58,700 nt of DNA from an uncultured Akkermansia sp. (GTDB lineage Bacteria > Verrucomicrobiota > Verrucomicrobiia > Verrucomicrobiales > Akkermansiaceae), in NCBI GenBank assembly GCA_947589295.1, contig CANQBZ010000009.1, positions 1 through 58,700 on the forward strand. The letters are read 5' to 3'. The notes under the pieces were generated by a model. It searched no databases. It worked only from the letters and a program-made list of their open reading frames with translations, and was not told the origin of the DNA. The translations under genes were made by a program, and so were the position numbers. Positions 51,197-58,624 of this stretch are shown here, piece after piece (the stretch's first letter is position 1; each line of letters starts with the position of its first letter).

Positions 51197-52087
51197 TTAA
51201 TGTTTCCCAAAAGAGACTTCAGGAATCGAATTCCAGCAAGTCGGATAGTTATCTGGCTCTTCAGGTATGCATTTTCCGTCCGGAACCCACCCATAAAGCT
51301 CATAAGAGCGATATTGCAGAATTGCTTTGATCTCCGGACAGAAATCACTTAAAGAAGCCAAAGCCGAAGGTAGGAGTACAAGGTTGGCAAAGCAGGTATG
51401 GTACCTGGTATCATAACACGTCTTCTCCCAAATATGGCAGGTTGTATATTCTTTGAAATGTAGTTTATAAAATTTCCTTCCCATCTCTTTCATCTGTTGA
51501 TTTGGATAAGTATTGTCATCCAGTCGAATACTTGGATCTTTTTTATCTAGCCCCTTATGTTCTCCAATATTCTTTCTTCTTACATCTGGTCTTTTGGCAT
51601 AGCACTTACCATCCATGCTTTTGCACCTCTGATGACAGTCGGAGGGCGCCCATATCGCAGTCCTTGCAACGAGATCTGCTAGAGAAGCAGGATTCCCTCC
51701 TTTGTTTAGGAGTTCCGATAAAACTAGCGATCCACTTTGATAAGGAATATTATTGGGTGAATCAAGTTTAATGATACACTTACTTTTTGGGCTATAATTT
51801 TTGTATATTTCTCCTTTTGTATAATTCAGAAAAAAGGAGTACGCACTATTGTTTTCATTGTTTTTCTCTCTGACGCCATTTTTTGTAAAGGCGGATTTTA
51901 AATCAATGCCATTTATAGAGAAGCTATATTTTTGCCCGGATGAATAGTACTCAAAATAATAAATGGCTTTGTCTTTACAACACCTTTCTAACTTATGTAT
52001 GTCTATATCCATCCAGCATAAGTCTGTACGACCTTCTTCTGTTCGATTTGTGTGGCTCGTAACTACATACTTCGGTCTCTTACTCAT
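51197..52087 (-). CDS. Two-domain protein: shared unknown domain plus HNH-like region
   Basis: The 296-aa protein starts at 52087 (the longer frame to 52153 runs into the preceding gene tail). Residues 1-110 are the shared domain (TDLCWMDIDIHKLERCC, AYSFFLNYTKGEIYK). The C-terminal half has YTTCHIWEKTCYDTRYHTCF and ANLVLLPSALASLSDF, then LQYRSYELYGW and PDGKCIPEEPDNYPTCW; this C-H...H...NLVLLP pattern is like HNH-type nucleases, so DNA cleavage is possible. Gap 20 nt after the DUF4384 gene. Confidence 0.62.
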   Translation of the reverse strand: MSKRPKYVVTSHTNRTEEGRTDLCWMDIDIHKLERCCKDKAIYYFEYYSSGQKYSFSINGIDLKSAFTKNGVREKNNENNSAYSFFLNYTKGEIYKNYSPKSKCIIKLDSPNNIPYQSGSLVLSELLNKGGNPASLADLVARTAIWAPSDCHQRCKSMDGKCYAKRPDVRRKNIGEHKGLDKKDPSIRLDDNTYPNQQMKEMGRKFYKLHFKEYTTCHIWEKTCYDTRYHTCFANLVLLPSALASLSDFCPEIKAILQYRSYELYGWVPDGKCIPEEPDNYPTCWNSIPEVSFGKH

Positions 52088-52095
52088 GTTGTTTT

Positions 52096-52169
52096 TAATT
52101 GTTTGGTTTATTCTTTCGGGAAGGTACTCACAATGATGTGTTTCTCTCCCCATTTAGTTTGGTTGGAAA
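52096..52169. repeat. 74-bp direct repeat, copy 2 (original gene tail)
   Basis: Contains the natural 3' end of the DUF4384-type gene (STFPKE then stop) and the spacer before the next start; matches 51095-51168 at 72 of 74 positions. Confidence 0.95.
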
Positions 52170-53190
52170 GATCGGCTTTGGAAGCGGCTTTGGCTTTTTT
52201 GATGCTCATGCCGCGTGTCATCACGGGATAGGGATCATCCTTCGTGGTGGCAGCGGCGAGGTCTTTGATCTCCTTGTGAAGGGCGTTCTCGTTGGTGCAG
52301 GCGATGACTTGAACAACGTCCGAGCCGAAAGGTTCGCCGATTTCGATTTCGAAGCCGGACTTGAGCGTACCGGGGATGTCCACCCACTTGCCGCCCTCAA
52401 TCAACGTATCCTTGTGGAATTGATTGGGAAAGAGCACCACAGAGGCGCCGTCACTCTGGTGACAAATCACCACGACGTGGCAAGTCTCCGCCGCCTTCAC
52501 GCGGAAAGCAACGGTGTCCCCCTCCTGGTACACGCGCTCACCGTCCACCGTGCGCAGCTGCAGAGGAATCTCCTGCTTCACATTCAGGAGTTTGGCATTG
52601 TTCGTCACCTCCTCGGCGCCGGCCTCTACCTCGGCAATCCCTTGTTTGGACTGCTCAAAGTTCTGCGGCATTACGCGCGCGGCAACTTCGGAGGCAGATT
52701 TGCTTGGCCACACGCGAGCGGCTACCTCATTGATGCGCCACGTCACTTTGTCCTTAGTAATGCGCCCGCTCTCCAGCCAAGCGATCTCCGTGTAGAGGGT
52801 CACCGTGGAACCATCCGAGGTGAAGCGACCGCGAACGATGCCCTCCACACCCTGCACAGCCACCTTGGACACCGCCGTGCCGGGTTCCACGAGATCCGTT
52901 GCCTGGAACTCTCCCTCCGTCTCCAGCTCATCCAATCCGGAGCGGGTGATGATCTGCACCTTGTGCGACTTGGGCAGAGCGATTTCCAACTCCTCGCGGA
53001 TGGTGGTGGAGAGTGGGGACATCATCTGCGTATCGCCGTACACAAAGTTGCCTACTCCGAGGTTGATGGGCTTATCCTTTTGCGGCAGCTGTTCCACGAG
53101 GGAGGAAGCCAATTTGGCGAAGGGATCTTCCCCCGCCTGCACCACAGCGGCGCAGGCGAGGAAGAGAGAGAAAAGGAGAGAGCGTTTCAT
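52108..53190 (-). CDS. Exported FlgO/CsgG-like protein with DUF4384 domain
   Basis: The 360-aa protein has a signal peptide (SLFLACAAVVQAG). Residues 35-170 are of FlgO/CsgG type (LGVGNFVYGDTQMMSPL, STTIREELEIALPKS, GVEGIVRGRFTSDGS). The C-terminal part (about 205-335) is DUF4384-like: VYQEGDTVAFRVKAAETC, VVLFPNQFHKDTLIEGG, GSDVVQVIACTNENAL. DUF4384 often accompanies caspase-like and CsgG-like proteins in bacteria. It probably works on the periplasmic face of the outer membrane. Gap 10 nt after the small lipoprotein gene. Confidence 0.78.
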   Translation of the reverse strand: MKRSLLFSLFLACAAVVQAGEDPFAKLASSLVEQLPQKDKPINLGVGNFVYGDTQMMSPLSTTIREELEIALPKSHKVQIITRSGLDELETEGEFQATDLVEPGTAVSKVAVQGVEGIVRGRFTSDGSTVTLYTEIAWLESGRITKDKVTWRINEVAARVWPSKSASEVAARVMPQNFEQSKQGIAEVEAGAEEVTNNAKLLNVKQEIPLQLRTVDGERVYQEGDTVAFRVKAAETCHVVVICHQSDGASVVLFPNQFHKDTLIEGGKWVDIPGTLKSGFEIEIGEPFGSDVVQVIACTNENALHKEIKDLAAATTKDDPYPVMTRGMSIKKAKAASKADLSNQTKWGEKHIIVSTFPKE

Positions 53191-53200
53191 AGGGTTTCAA

Positions 53201-53509
53201 TCAACTGACGATCGTTTGCGTGCTGATGACCTCCTCCGTCTGTCGGATCGTCTCCTTAGTTGGAGCGGCAGACTTCGGGGTCACCTTTTTCACTGCTTTC
53301 TTCGCGGCGGATTTTACCGTCGCGGTTTGTTTCTTGACAGCGGCCTGCACAGGAGCTTTTGCGGCAGACTGCACAGCAGAGGCTACAGAAGGAGCGGCGA
53401 CCGAAGCGGGGGCTGCTGTCGGGAGCTTCGGAGCCTCAGCCTTGTCACTACTGCAAGCGGCAAGCGTCGCTACGGCTATTCCGCAGAAGAAGAGATGAGA
53501 CGTTTTCAT
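53201..53509 (-). CDS. Small Ala/Lys-rich lipoprotein
   Basis: The 102-aa protein has lipobox VATLAACSSDKA. The rest is a low-complexity alanine/lysine/proline helix (VKKQTATVKSAAKKAVKKV) like a periplasmic tether or peptidoglycan-binding tail. ATG at 53509 is preferred over 53521 because it opens directly with the signal. Sits between the LPP20-like and DUF4384 genes. Confidence 0.65.
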   Translation of the reverse strand: MKTSHLFFCGIAVATLAACSSDKAEAPKLPTAAPASVAAPSVASAVQSAAKAPVQAAVKKQTATVKSAAKKAVKKVTPKSAAPTKETIRQTEEVISTQTIVS

Positions 53510-53528
53510 GGCGTTTATCATCTCGTTT

Positions 53529-54443
53529 TTACTCCACAGCAGGTGACACAGCCAGAACTGAGGAAATCACCGTATCCACTTCCTTGGAAGAAGGAGCGGA
53601 CGATCCATCGGCTCCCTCTTCTGTGGGGACACCGTTACCGGTCTCGGTAATCTCCATTTGTTCCGTTTTTTCTTCTACCTTCAGCACATTCCCTTGCGCC
53701 GACTTCTGCTTCACAATCGTGCGCACCAACGGCCCAATTTTCAGGGTAGCTTCCACGGAGGCCGAACCGTCATCATTGAAAGCGATGGAAGTGATCTCCG
53801 CCGACTTGATTGTATGGTTGAAAGAGGCGCGCAACTTGTCGTCACTCGCCACAAAGTCTTTCAGTGTGGTCTCGCCGACAATCTGCACTCCCGCTACACG
53901 TTCCGCAAGACGACGGTACACATCCATCTCCGCCGCACGTTTGGCAAGGATGCGCTTTTGCCCAAGGGAACCGGGGATGGCGGCATTACCCAAAGCATCC
54001 AGCGTATCTTGCTGATTGTCGAGGGTCACTTTTGTAGAACCGCCTTGTTTCTCGGTAATCGTACGCACGAGCTGATTGATCTTCACGGCGCGCACCACCT
54101 CCACGCGACCGTCATCGTGGTAGGTCGGGCCTTCCGTGGTTTTCACGCCGCGCAGCACGGCTGCCAGTTCCCCACGCACCGTGTCACTCGTGGCAGCGAG
54201 GTCCTGGACAGTGCTTTCCTCATCGAGCGAAAGTCCGGCAATGCGCTCTGCAAGGATGCGCAGGGCATCCATCTCCGCTGCGCGTACGAGGGAGAGTCTC
54301 TGCGCCGCCGGCACATTTTGCCAAATCTCCGGCAGCTTGTTTTCATCTGCCGCCTTAATCACCGGCTTCGGCGCTGCCGTTGCCGTGGTTGCTCCGAGCA
54401 ATGAAAGCCCGGCCAATGCGTAGAATATGGGTGTGATTTTCAT
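53529..54443 (-). CDS. Exported protein with two LPP20-like domains
   Basis: The 304-aa protein has a signal peptide (ALAGLSLLGATTATAA). Two homologous domains follow, each with an LPP20/FlgP-type helix: SLVRAAEMDALRILAERIAG (about residue 52) and LAKRAAEMDVYRRLAERVAG (about 165), followed by beta strands (GSASVEATLKIGPLVRTI). Such folds occur in outer-membrane and flagellar-accessory proteins. The acidic, serine-rich C-terminus has no recognised motif. Expected in the periplasm or at the outer membrane. Confidence 0.75.
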   Translation of the reverse strand: MKITPIFYALAGLSLLGATTATAAPKPVIKAADENKLPEIWQNVPAAQRLSLVRAAEMDALRILAERIAGLSLDEESTVQDLAATSDTVRGELAAVLRGVKTTEGPTYHDDGRVEVVRAVKINQLVRTITEKQGGSTKVTLDNQQDTLDALGNAAIPGSLGQKRILAKRAAEMDVYRRLAERVAGVQIVGETTLKDFVASDDKLRASFNHTIKSAEITSIAFNDDGSASVEATLKIGPLVRTIVKQKSAQGNVLKVEEKTEQMEITETGNGVPTEEGADGSSAPSSKEVDTVISSVLAVSPAVE

Positions 54444-54466
54444 GGTTGTCAGGTTAGTTGGAAGGA

Positions 54467-55243
54467 TTATTCACCAGCGAGTTGTTGCATGGTATATTTG
54501 TCGTTTTGCTCCATGACTTTGTTTTTTGAAATGGCTTTCTTGTACTTACCGGAAGGCTTTATCGTGTCCGCTTTTGTGAAGTAGGCGGTGGACTGAGCGT
54601 AATTCATTTTCTTGCGCTCAATGACCCCCATGAGGAACAAGGCTTCGGGATCATCGGGCTTCTGCTGGAGAGCTTCCTTTGCGTAGACTTCTCCCTGTTC
54701 CCAATTGCCCGCCGCGCAAGCCTTGGCTCCCAATTCTACACTTGGATTCTCCTTTGAACCTCGAACGCGGACGTACAGATTCTTCTCGTGAGGACTGATG
54801 TCATGCACCACAGTCCTCGAAATCGTATCAACCGCTCTGAGTGCGCTTCCCTCGTTATTAGTCAAAGCATTCGCATAGTTTCTGTGGTAAACATTTTGAT
54901 TTCCATTGGATATGTCAATTGTTGAGCTTAACAGGGGAATTCTTGTTGGTTTGTCTATCTCCACGCCAGTATCTGAGATAACCATGTATGCTGAACGGAT
55001 CGAACCGCCCTGCCCTGGGAGTTTGTAGTAGCCATCAGCCGCCAGTTTGTCACGTATGGCTGCCGCGATTCCCCTGTCTCCGTCACTGTTGCCATTGATA
55101 TACATGGTAGTGTCTCTCCCCAAGTTCACTTTTGCCGGAACAGCCTCCGTCATTTGGATTTGGGTGCCGCATGATGGCAGGAGACAGAGCAAAGAAAGAG
55201 AGAGCACACACGCCTCAGCCACCTTTGAAGATACATTTTTCAT
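54467..55243 (-). CDS. Lipoprotein with TPR-like C-terminus, copy 1
   Basis: The 258-aa protein has a lipobox (LLCLLPSCGTQIQM) and, after it, the phrase TEAVPAKVNLGRDTTM that recurs in the next gene, so the two are paralogues. The C-terminal 80 residues have tetratricopeptide-like helices (CAAGNWEQGEVYAKEALQQ, PDDPEALFLMGVIERKKMN). Protein scaffold at the membrane is likely. Starts 3 nt after the upstream paralogue ends. Confidence 0.75.
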   Translation of the reverse strand: MKNVSSKVAEACVLSLSLLCLLPSCGTQIQMTEAVPAKVNLGRDTTMYINGNSDGDRGIAAAIRDKLAADGYYKLPGQGGSIRSAYMVISDTGVEIDKPTRIPLLSSTIDISNGNQNVYHRNYANALTNNEGSALRAVDTISRTVVHDISPHEKNLYVRVRGSKENPSVELGAKACAAGNWEQGEVYAKEALQQKPDDPEALFLMGVIERKKMNYAQSTAYFTKADTIKPSGKYKKAISKNKVMEQNDKYTMQQLAGE

Positions 55244-55246
55244 AAA

Positions 55247-55984
55247 TCAAGTTTGGTCGGAAAGTTGTTTAATGACATTGGCTTCGTTTGTCTGAATAAC
55301 CTCGTTATCTTGAAGAGCTGTCTCGTACTTGTCTTCCCCTGGCTTTAACTCCAAGGCTTTCTTCAGGTAAGCATTGGACTTTGCAAAATTGGAATCAGCA
55401 CGCTCTGTCATAGCCAGTAGGAAATACGTCTCCGGATCCTTGGGAAACTGCTGCAAAGAAGTAAGCGCCAAGGTGCGAGCCTGCGCATAGTTTTTCTTAC
55501 GAGCCTGTTCAACGGCCTGCTTGAGGAGTTGATTTTTGCTATCCACACTGACCCTCACCTTATATTCTTTTTCATGAGGTGCAAATGTTTCATAAATCTC
55601 TTTAGCCAAACTCTCTATTGGTCCTAATGTCCATTTATAATCGGATGTCGTACCACTATACAAAACGTTTCTCTCGTCTCCACGCTGCACACAGAAATCT
55701 ACTTGGCATGAGCTGGGTACAAGAAATTCACGGTGTTCCTGAATAAAAATCGTGTAATCGGCATTCCCTGAGACAAAGGTATAGTAGCCGTCTTTGGTCA
55801 TCAAAGCTAGGAGCTCATCGCCTACTTGATCCGGGACTTCCCCCTTGTAGGAAATAGCCACTCTGGATCCACGTGCCATGTTGACTTTTGCCGGCACGGC
55901 CTCGATCATTTGAATCTGGGTGCCACACGAAGTGACCAAAACGGCAGTAGCTACCATGGCGAGTGTAATGCATGGGTGTTTCAT
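55247..55984 (-). CDS. Lipoprotein with TPR-like C-terminus, copy 2
   Basis: The 245-aa paralogue of the preceding entry has lipobox VATAVLVTSCGTQIQM and IEAVPAKVNMARGSRV. The C-terminal TPR-like part reads QARKKNYAQARTLALTSL and PKDPETYFLLAMTERADS. Middle regions of the pair differ strongly. ATG overlaps the stop of the FlgT/CsgG-like gene by 4 bp. Confidence 0.75.
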   Translation of the reverse strand: MKHPCITLAMVATAVLVTSCGTQIQMIEAVPAKVNMARGSRVAISYKGEVPDQVGDELLALMTKDGYYTFVSGNADYTIFIQEHREFLVPSSCQVDFCVQRGDERNVLYSGTTSDYKWTLGPIESLAKEIYETFAPHEKEYKVRVSVDSKNQLLKQAVEQARKKNYAQARTLALTSLQQFPKDPETYFLLAMTERADSNFAKSNAYLKKALELKPGEDKYETALQDNEVIQTNEANVIKQLSDQT

Positions 55985-57267
55985 ACGAGATTAGCTTGGT
56001 GTTTCGATTTCAAGAAGAAGAATGCAGCGGCAAGCGCCAACGCGGCACCGCCGACAATGCCGCCGTAGAGGAGAGCGGGAGAGGCGGCGTTTTCCTTTGC
56101 GGCTGTCATGTCCGAAGGACGGAAGGAGAGGTAACGGTTTTCCGAGCGGTCGAGCTTAAAGCCCGGTAGGGATGATTCGATGAGGGCTGCCAATTCCAGT
56201 GGTTGCAGACGCGCCTCGCAATCCACCACGGTGACTCCTGCCGGATCTACGCTACGAATCCAGACGGAACCCACATTCTGCACAGAGGTTAGCTTTTCCT
56301 TCAATTTTTGCGCTGTGGCAAGATCCATCCCGGTGAACTCGAGCTTGCAGATTGCGCCAAGGTCCATTTCAGCCGCCCAGTGGGCAAAGATGCGACGGAT
56401 GAGCTTCATGCCGGTATCCGAATCTGCCACGCGCGGACTTCCCTCCATGAGCTGGCGGACGGCTTCCCGCGCAGCCGCCGTATCAGACGTAATCTGGCGA
56501 ATAAGAATGTCGCGAGATGGGGCATTTTCCGTCAAGATGACCACTCCCGTAGCTGCATCCACCACCTTCAAGTTGAGTCCGAGGGAAAACTTTTTGCCGG
56601 GCTTGCTGCCGTAGAAAGATTGTTCGCCCGTGCTGCTGCCCACCACGGCGCCCTCGATGATGTAATCGCAACCGGAAACCGTACCTTGACCCCGCAAGGC
56701 GGCTTCCTGCCCACGACCAAGAGCCTGCGCACGTTTTGCCATCATACCGCCTTCGCCCTGAGTTCTCTCGAGTTCCACCACACGCAGACCGCATTCGATC
56801 GCTTCATTGCGCAGCCAATCGGAGGCCAACGTCCCATTCTTCACCTCCTCAATCTGTTCGTCAATGCGGATGGCAACGCGCGGCGACTGATGCTCACGAG
56901 TCATCATTTGCAAGGTGAGCTTGTCATTCGTGTCCGGCATCCCCTCCCCCACATCCGCCTTGACTTTAACTACGTAGAACCCATCTCCTGTCGTACCGGT
57001 GGATACAACTTCATATTTTTTCACGTACCCGCGGGCGCGTGAGAACATGCGGTCAAACTCCATCGCGAAGTTCTTCGTCTGCGACTCGCTCGCCAAATCA
57101 ACGCCCGCGCCTGTTCGTACTGCCTCCCGTAAGGCATCTGCAAGGGCCTGTGAACGTGCCATGGGTTCATCCGCAGGGGCACGTCCTTCCGCCTCAACCA
57201 TCGTGCCATACAAGGTGGTGCTGCATACCCACATCATGAATCCCGTAATCCAGATACTTGTTTTCAT
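55981..57267 (-). CDS. Exported FlgT/CsgG-like protein with C-terminal membrane anchor
   Basis: The 428-aa protein is the first gene of the operon. It has a signal peptide, then an LPP20/FlgT-like N-terminal domain (DEPMARSQALADALREAVRT, GVDLASESQTKNF), a central CsgG-like section (VVELERTQGEGGMMAKRAQA, GCDYIIEGAVVGSS, LNLKVVDAATGVVI) and a C-terminal helix (LYGGIVGGAALALAAAFFFL) with basic tail. The fold family forms secretion or flagellar-accessory pores in others; here the helix suggests an inner-membrane anchor. Its 49-nt leader shares the ACTGCGGG block with locus 1. Confidence 0.75.
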   Translation of the reverse strand: MKTSIWITGFMMWVCSTTLYGTMVEAEGRAPADEPMARSQALADALREAVRTGAGVDLASESQTKNFAMEFDRMFSRARGYVKKYEVVSTGTTGDGFYVVKVKADVGEGMPDTNDKLTLQMMTREHQSPRVAIRIDEQIEEVKNGTLASDWLRNEAIECGLRVVELERTQGEGGMMAKRAQALGRGQEAALRGQGTVSGCDYIIEGAVVGSSTGEQSFYGSKPGKKFSLGLNLKVVDAATGVVILTENAPSRDILIRQITSDTAAAREAVRQLMEGSPRVADSDTGMKLIRRIFAHWAAEMDLGAICKLEFTGMDLATAQKLKEKLTSVQNVGSVWIRSVDPAGVTVVDCEARLQPLELAALIESSLPGFKLDRSENRYLSFRPSDMTAAKENAASPALLYGGIVGGAALALAAAFFFLKSKHQANLV

Positions 57268-57316
57268 CGTTCGTCTCTTTGTAGCTACCCGTTAGTTTGT
57301 AGGTTCAGCCCGCAGT

Positions 57317-57339
57317 GTACCGAATTCAGAATCCGTACC
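57317..57339 (-). repeat. Recombinase site L2 (inverted partner of R2)
   Basis: Minus-strand GGTACGGATTCTGAATTCGG then TAC. It shares ACGGATTCTGAAT-CG with R2 in inverted orientation, and its core differs from L1 by one base (C for A), the same change as seen between R1 and R2. Confidence 0.75.
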
Positions 57340-57487
57340 ATTTTCGATTCCTTTCGTTGATGATGAGTTAGTTTATTTCTGGCAAGTAAGGCATTTTATG
57401 GACTTTTGCAGATTGTTTCTCCCTGAAGAAGAAACTCTCTCAACGTAGGTCTGGTAAATTTCGTTGGAGTGTCATATTTTTCTTGCA
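57340..57487. promoter_or_regulatory. Putative invertible promoter segment, locus 2
   Basis: 148 bp between sites L2 and R2. The left end has TTGCCA, 16-nt spacer, TCATCA reading left toward the 18-kb operon; the right end has GTGTCATATTTTT, as at locus 1, reading toward the recombinase. No gene. Confidence 0.6.
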
Positions 57488-57508
57488 CACGGATTCTGAA
57501 TACGTACC
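57488..57508 (+). repeat. Recombinase site R2, adjoining the recombinase ATG
   Basis: CACGGATTCTGAATACGTAC plus one C, ending 3 nt before the recombinase start codon. Matches L2 in inverted orientation over 15 of 16 core positions. Confidence 0.75.
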
Positions 57509-57511
57509 ACC

Positions 57512-58513
57512 ATGAAGACAAAATCTGATAGACAGACGGAGCTGGCGGCGGTGGAGGTGCTGCGGCAGACGGGAGTGGATGTGCTGGAAGCGGCGTTGGT
57601 GGCCAAAAGGGCGCTGGAGGCGGGGAGAGGACGCGTGAAGCGCGCCATGGCGTGCATTGCGGCGGGAGAGGAGGAACTGCGGCGGCGCGAAAAGACAGTG
57701 ACCTTTGCCCGGGCTGTGGAAGAAGCATGGGAAGCGAGGAAGAACCGCCGGGCGAGGACTCTGTGCGACTTCCGCAACATCACGAAACGATTCATGAGAC
57801 GCTGCAAGGGTCTGGCGAATAGGCGCGTGCGCAGCATCTCCGCCGAGGAATGCAAGGAATACATCAAGCAAGCTTTCGACACGCCGAGGCAGCGGAACAA
57901 AGCGAGACTCATCCTCAGCGGGGTCTTTTCCACGGCGTGCAAGCGGGGGTGGTGTTCGGAGAACCCAGTGCGCAGGGTGGAGCCGGAGCGCATCGAAGAA
58001 AAGCGCATCAGAATCTTGAACAAGGAGGAGATCGGGCGGTTGATGCACACCGCCGAGACCTTCGAGGGCGGCGCCTGCCTCGCCGCAACCGCCATCATGC
58101 TCTACGCAGGCGTGCGCCCGAACGAAGTGGAACGCTTGCGCTGGAGCGACGTGCGGCTCGACGACGGAGTCATCTGCATCGCCCCGCACCATAGCAAGAC
58201 CGGCGGCGCACGGCACGTCACCATCTTCCCGCCGCTGGCGCGCATCCTGCAACGCATTTACCGTCCCGAGAGCGAGCGGATCTGTCCGCCGAACTGGCGA
58301 AGACGACGCGCCCGCCTGCACCGCGCTGCCGACTTCAAGAACTGGCAGCCGGACGTGCTGCGGCACACCTTTGCCACGCACCATCTGGCCACCTTCCGCA
58401 ACTACACCGAGCTGCAGCTGGAAATGGGTCATCGCTCGGCGGAGCTCCTACGCACGCGCTACATCGCCATGGAAGGCGTGTACCGCCGCGAGGACTCCCT
58501 GCTGGTGTGCTAA
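57512..58513 (+). CDS. Tyrosine recombinase, copy 2
   Basis: The 333-aa protein is about 93% identical to copy 1 at 16877. Catalytic residues are all present: AGVRPNEVERLRW, HHSKTGGARHVTI, DVLRHTFATHH (again Asp in the first His position), LEMGHRSAELL, RTRYIAMEG. Differences gather in the DNA-binding half (VEEAWEARKNRRARTLCDF) and around residue 255 (RIYRPESER), which may tune recognition of the slightly different sites. Divergent from the 18-kb operon. Confidence 0.92.
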   Translation: MKTKSDRQTELAAVEVLRQTGVDVLEAALVAKRALEAGRGRVKRAMACIAAGEEELRRREKTVTFARAVEEAWEARKNRRARTLCDFRNITKRFMRRCKGLANRRVRSISAEECKEYIKQAFDTPRQRNKARLILSGVFSTACKRGWCSENPVRRVEPERIEEKRIRILNKEEIGRLMHTAETFEGGACLAATAIMLYAGVRPNEVERLRWSDVRLDDGVICIAPHHSKTGGARHVTIFPPLARILQRIYRPESERICPPNWRRRRARLHRAADFKNWQPDVLRHTFATHHLATFRNYTELQLEMGHRSAELLRTRYIAMEGVYRREDSLLVC

Positions 58514-58536
58514 AGAGAGGCAAATTTTCCTCTCTT
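58512..58536 (+). terminator. Terminator hairpin of recombinase copy 2
   Basis: AAGAGAGG and CCTCTCTT form a perfect 8-bp stem with loop CAAATTTT, overlapping the stop codon. T-run is short. Confidence 0.6.
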
Positions 58537-58624
58537 CGTATAATTTTGTGGAATGGCGCCACGAAACAATTCCTCGAAGTCGACAAAATACCCAGTATCT
58601 CACCAAAAATCTTCAATGACCCCA
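58537..58624. other. 3' exon flank of the group II intron
   Basis: 88 bp non-coding, between the recombinase terminator and the intron end. Nothing else is recognised. Confidence 0.4.

Noticed and set aside
17879..57267. The whole interval between recombinases as one integrated element or prophage
   Set aside because: It contains many housekeeping genes (pcrA, fmt, potassium uptake) and no phage structural genes.
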